Source of the DNA: Erwinia sp050410775
Lineage (GTDB): Bacteria; Pseudomonadota; Gammaproteobacteria; Enterobacterales; Enterobacteriaceae
Length of the DNA stretch: 64,000 nucleotides
Direction: 5' to 3' (one strand)
NCBI RefSeq assembly: GCF_050410775.1
Contig: NZ_CP191229.1
The notes beneath the pieces are model-generated. The model was not told the origin of the DNA, made no database searches, and saw only the letters and a list, made by a program, of their open reading frames with translations. Positions 62,091 to 64,000 of the stretch are shown here, in pieces. The position numbers were made by a program, and so were the translations under genes. How positions within the stretch are numbered: the stretch's first letter is position 1; each line of letters begins with the position of its first letter.

Positions 62091-62993
62091 ATGGCAAAAG
62101 ATCGTGCGCTGACGCTGGAAGCATTACGCGTGATGGATGCTATCGATCGTCGGGGCAGCTTTGCGGCGGCGGCGGATGAGCTGGGGCGTGTTCCTTCCGC
62201 CTTAAGCTATACCATGCAGAAACTGGAGGAAGAGCTGGACGTGGTGCTCTTCGATCGCTCCGGTCACCGCACCAAATTCACCAACGTGGGGCGGATGCTG
62301 CTGGAGCGTGGCCGGGTGCTGCTCGAAGCGGCGGATAAGCTGACCACCGACGCCGAAGCGCTGGCCAGAGGCTGGGAAACCCATCTGACCATCGTCAGCG
62401 AAGCGCTGGTGCCCTGCCGCTATCTCTTTCCGCTGATCGATAAGCTGGCGGTGAAGGCGAATACCCAAATCTCGCTGGTGACGGAAGTGCTGGCCGGGGC
62501 CTGGGAGCGGCTGGAGCAGGGACGGGCAGATATTGTGATTGCGCCCGATCTGCATTTCCGCGCCTCATCAGAAATTAATACCCGCAAGCTCTACAGCATG
62601 ATCAGCGTGATTGTCGCCAGTCCGGATCACCCCATTCACGATGAACCAGAGCCGCTTTCCGAGGTGACGCGCGTAAAATACCGTGGTATCGCGGTGGCGG
62701 ATACCGCACGGGAGCGCCCGGTGCTGACCGTGCAGCTTCTGGACAAGCAGCAGCGTCTGACGGTGAGCTCTATCGAGGATAAGCATCGTGCCTTGCTGGC
62801 AGGGCTGGGCGTGGCGTCGATACCCTATCCGATGGTGGAAAAAGATATTGCGGAAGGCCGCCTGCGCGTCGTCAGCCCGGAGTATACCCAGGAAGTGGAT
62901 ATCATTATGGCGTGGCGGCGGGACAGCATGGGAGAGGCGAAAGCCTGGTGCCTGCGTGAAATCCCTAAGCTTCTGGCGAAGCAGCAGAAATAA
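62091..62993 (+). CDS. yhaJ: LysR-type regulator YhaJ
   Basis: A 300-residue LysR-family regulator. The winged helix-turn-helix is at residues 8-65 (ALRVMDAIDRRGSFAAAADEL and VPSALSYTMQKLEEEL), followed by the effector-binding domain. E. coli YhaJ senses nitroaromatic breakdown products and activates yqjF and, in pathogens, virulence genes. It is divergent from yhaK and convergent with yqjG, as expected from E. coli minus yhaH/yhaI. Confidence 0.92.
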   Translation: MAKDRALTLEALRVMDAIDRRGSFAAAADELGRVPSALSYTMQKLEEELDVVLFDRSGHRTKFTNVGRMLLERGRVLLEAADKLTTDAEALARGWETHLTIVSEALVPCRYLFPLIDKLAVKANTQISLVTEVLAGAWERLEQGRADIVIAPDLHFRASSEINTRKLYSMISVIVASPDHPIHDEPEPLSEVTRVKYRGIAVADTARERPVLTVQLLDKQQRLTVSSIEDKHRALLAGLGVASIPYPMVEKDIAEGRLRVVSPEYTQEVDIIMAWRRDSMGEAKAWCLREIPKLLAKQQK

Positions 62994-63025
62994 GCCCTAT
63001 CTGCGATCGGGACAAGCTGTTGCGG

Positions 63026-63052
63026 CCTGCCGGACGGCGAACTTCCGGCAGG
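63026..63052. terminator. hairpin between yhaJ and yqjG
   Basis: CCTGCCGG/CCGGCAGG stem with an 11-nt loop in the convergent gap. No T tract follows on either strand. Confidence 0.4.
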
Positions 63053-63066
63053 TCCGTACGTGGCAT

Positions 63067-64000
63067 TTAGCGTAAGCGGAAGCGCTCATCCCTGCCGTGC
63101 GGCTCATCCCAGTTAAAGGCCGGCCCCAGAGAAATCACACCGGTCGGATTAATGGTGGTATGGCTGCGGTAGTAATGATGGCGGATATGCGCCAGATCGA
63201 CCGTTTCTGCCAGCCCCGGCATCTGATAAATTTCCCGCAAAAATCCGTTCAGGTTGAGGTAGTCGCTGATGCGGTGCTTATCGCATTTGAAGTGGGTGAC
63301 GTAAACCGGATCGAAGCGCACCAGCGTGGTCCAGAGGCGCAGGTCAGCCTCGGTCAGCTGGTCGCCGGTCAGGTAGCGGTGCTGTCCCAGCATCTGTTCA
63401 AGCCGGTCAAGCGAGCTGAACAGGGCGGTAACCGCTTCATCATAAGCCTCCTGCGAGGTGGCAAAACCGGATTTATACACGCCGTTATTTACCGTGTCGT
63501 AAACCCAGCTATTTACTTCATCGATTTTGTCGCGCAGCGCAACGGGATAATAATCCCCCGCACGTGCGCCCACGCCATCAAACGCGCTGTTAAACATGCG
63601 CAGGATATCGGCCGATTCATTACTGACGATGGTGTTTTGCTGCTTATCCCAGAGCACGGGAACGGTGACACGCCCGGTATACTCGCTATCCGCGTGCAGA
63701 TAAAGCTGATAGAGGAAGTCATTCTGATAAAGGCTGTCGCCGGTCGCAGCGGGGAAGGTCTCATCGAAGGTCCAGCCGTTCTCCTGCATCAGAGGATGAA
63801 CGACGGAGACGGAGATCATCTGTTCCAGTCCCTTCAGCTTGCGCATAATCAGCGTGCGGTGCGCCCATGGGCAGGCGAGAGAAACGTAGAGGTGATAGCG
63901 GCCCGCTTCTGCCTGAAAGCCCGCTTTGCCAGTAGGCCCGGCTTCGCCGTCAGCGGTCACCCAGCTGCGCCAGGCGGATTCAGAACGCTTAAAGCGACCG
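63067..64000 (-). CDS. yqjG: glutathionyl-hydroquinone reductase YqjG (5' end outside window)
   Basis: YqjG is a Xi-class glutathione transferase that reduces glutathionyl-hydroquinones. The catalytic Cys is in SLACPWAHRTLIMRKLKGL. The C-terminal helical domain has YLTGDQLTEADLRLWTTLVRFD and VYVTHFKCDKHRISDYLNL. The frame is open through the right edge (upstream codons read GRFKRSESAWRSWVTADG), aligning with E. coli YqjG from about residue 20. The GTG at 63960 is therefore not the true start, and about 20 N-terminal residues lie outside. Confidence 0.95.
   Translation of the reverse strand, partial: GRFKRSESAWRSWVTADGEAGPTGKAGFQAEAGRYHLYVSLACPWAHRTLIMRKLKGLEQMISVSVVHPLMQENGWTFDETFPAATGDSLYQNDFLYQLYLHADSEYTGRVTVPVLWDKQQNTIVSNESADILRMFNSAFDGVGARAGDYYPVALRDKIDEVNSWVYDTVNNGVYKSGFATSQEAYDEAVTALFSSLDRLEQMLGQHRYLTGDQLTEADLRLWTTLVRFDPVYVTHFKCDKHRISDYLNLNGFLREIYQMPGLAETVDLAHIRHHYYRSHTTINPTGVISLGPAFNWDEPHGRDERFRLR

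Overview
The window is a 64-kb piece of an enterobacterial (Enterobacterales) chromosome, GC-rich and densely coding. Proteins such as Hfq, HflX, Ppa, PriB, S6, S18, L9, RNase R and DiaA are close to their E. coli counterparts in length and sequence. The order amiB-mutL-miaA-hfq-hflX-hflK-hflC-yjeT-purA-nsrR-rnr-rlmB-aidB ... rpsF-priB-rpsR-rplI-ytfB-fklB-cpdB-cysQ-ytfJ-ytfK-ytfL-tamA-tamB-ytfP-ppa-fbp-mpl-yjgA-pmbA is the enterobacterial backbone. Differences from E. coli (no ula genes, no msrA before tamA, an extra cassette after pmbA, the dolP-rnpB block next to it) suggest an Erwiniaceae-like genus (Erwinia, Pantoea or a relative). The genus is an inference.

Layout. 1-13.6 kb: a 5'-truncated amiB, then the mutL-miaA-hfq-hflXKC superoperon, yjeT, purA, and nsrR-rnr-rlmB (cell-wall hydrolysis, mismatch repair, tRNA modification, RNA chaperone, membrane protease control, purine synthesis, NO sensing, RNA decay, rRNA methylation). 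13.9-21.8 kb: a more variable stretch with aidB, bsmA, a Cache-type chemoreceptor with a good sigma-28 promoter, two GNAT acetyltransferases, and a duplicated DUF1471 gene whose two copies flank a BrnT/BrnA toxin-antitoxin locus with a frameshifted toxin, then yjfP. 22-37.9 kb: the rpsF operon with its S6:S18 leader, ytfB, fklB, cpdB, cysQ, ytfJ, ytfK, paeA, the tamAB translocation module, ytfP and ppa. 38-45 kb: an LprI-like protein, a second chemoreceptor, fbp, mpl, darP and pmbA.

45.3-53.3 kb: an accessory catabolic cassette of the poorly characterised EF_0829-EF_0839/AHA_3910 type. It encodes a free-standing PRD protein, a glycine-rich SFCGS protein, DUF4312, two membrane proteins (DUF4311, DUF4310), a cog3964-type amidohydrolase, a DgaE-like PLP ammonia-lyase, a DgaF-like KDGP aldolase and a PRD/EIIB/EIIA transcription activator. 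The two last enzymes point to a 2-amino sugar-acid phosphate being converted to pyruvate plus glyceraldehyde 3-phosphate. The four small or membrane proteins look like an undescribed uptake system, because no classical EIIC/EIID or kinase is present. A CRP-like site and a tight palindrome lie upstream. This is the best candidate for an undescribed system.

53.4-64 kb: dolP-diaA-yraN and lpoA on one strand, rsmI and rnpB on the other, small lipoproteins, yfaZ, a YecA-like protein without its zinc tail, the yhaK/yhaJ pair and a truncated yqjG. The rnpB gene (RNase P RNA) is about 120 nt longer than E. coli M1 RNA because an ERIC repeat is inserted in the P12 arm. This is the most striking structural anomaly in the window.
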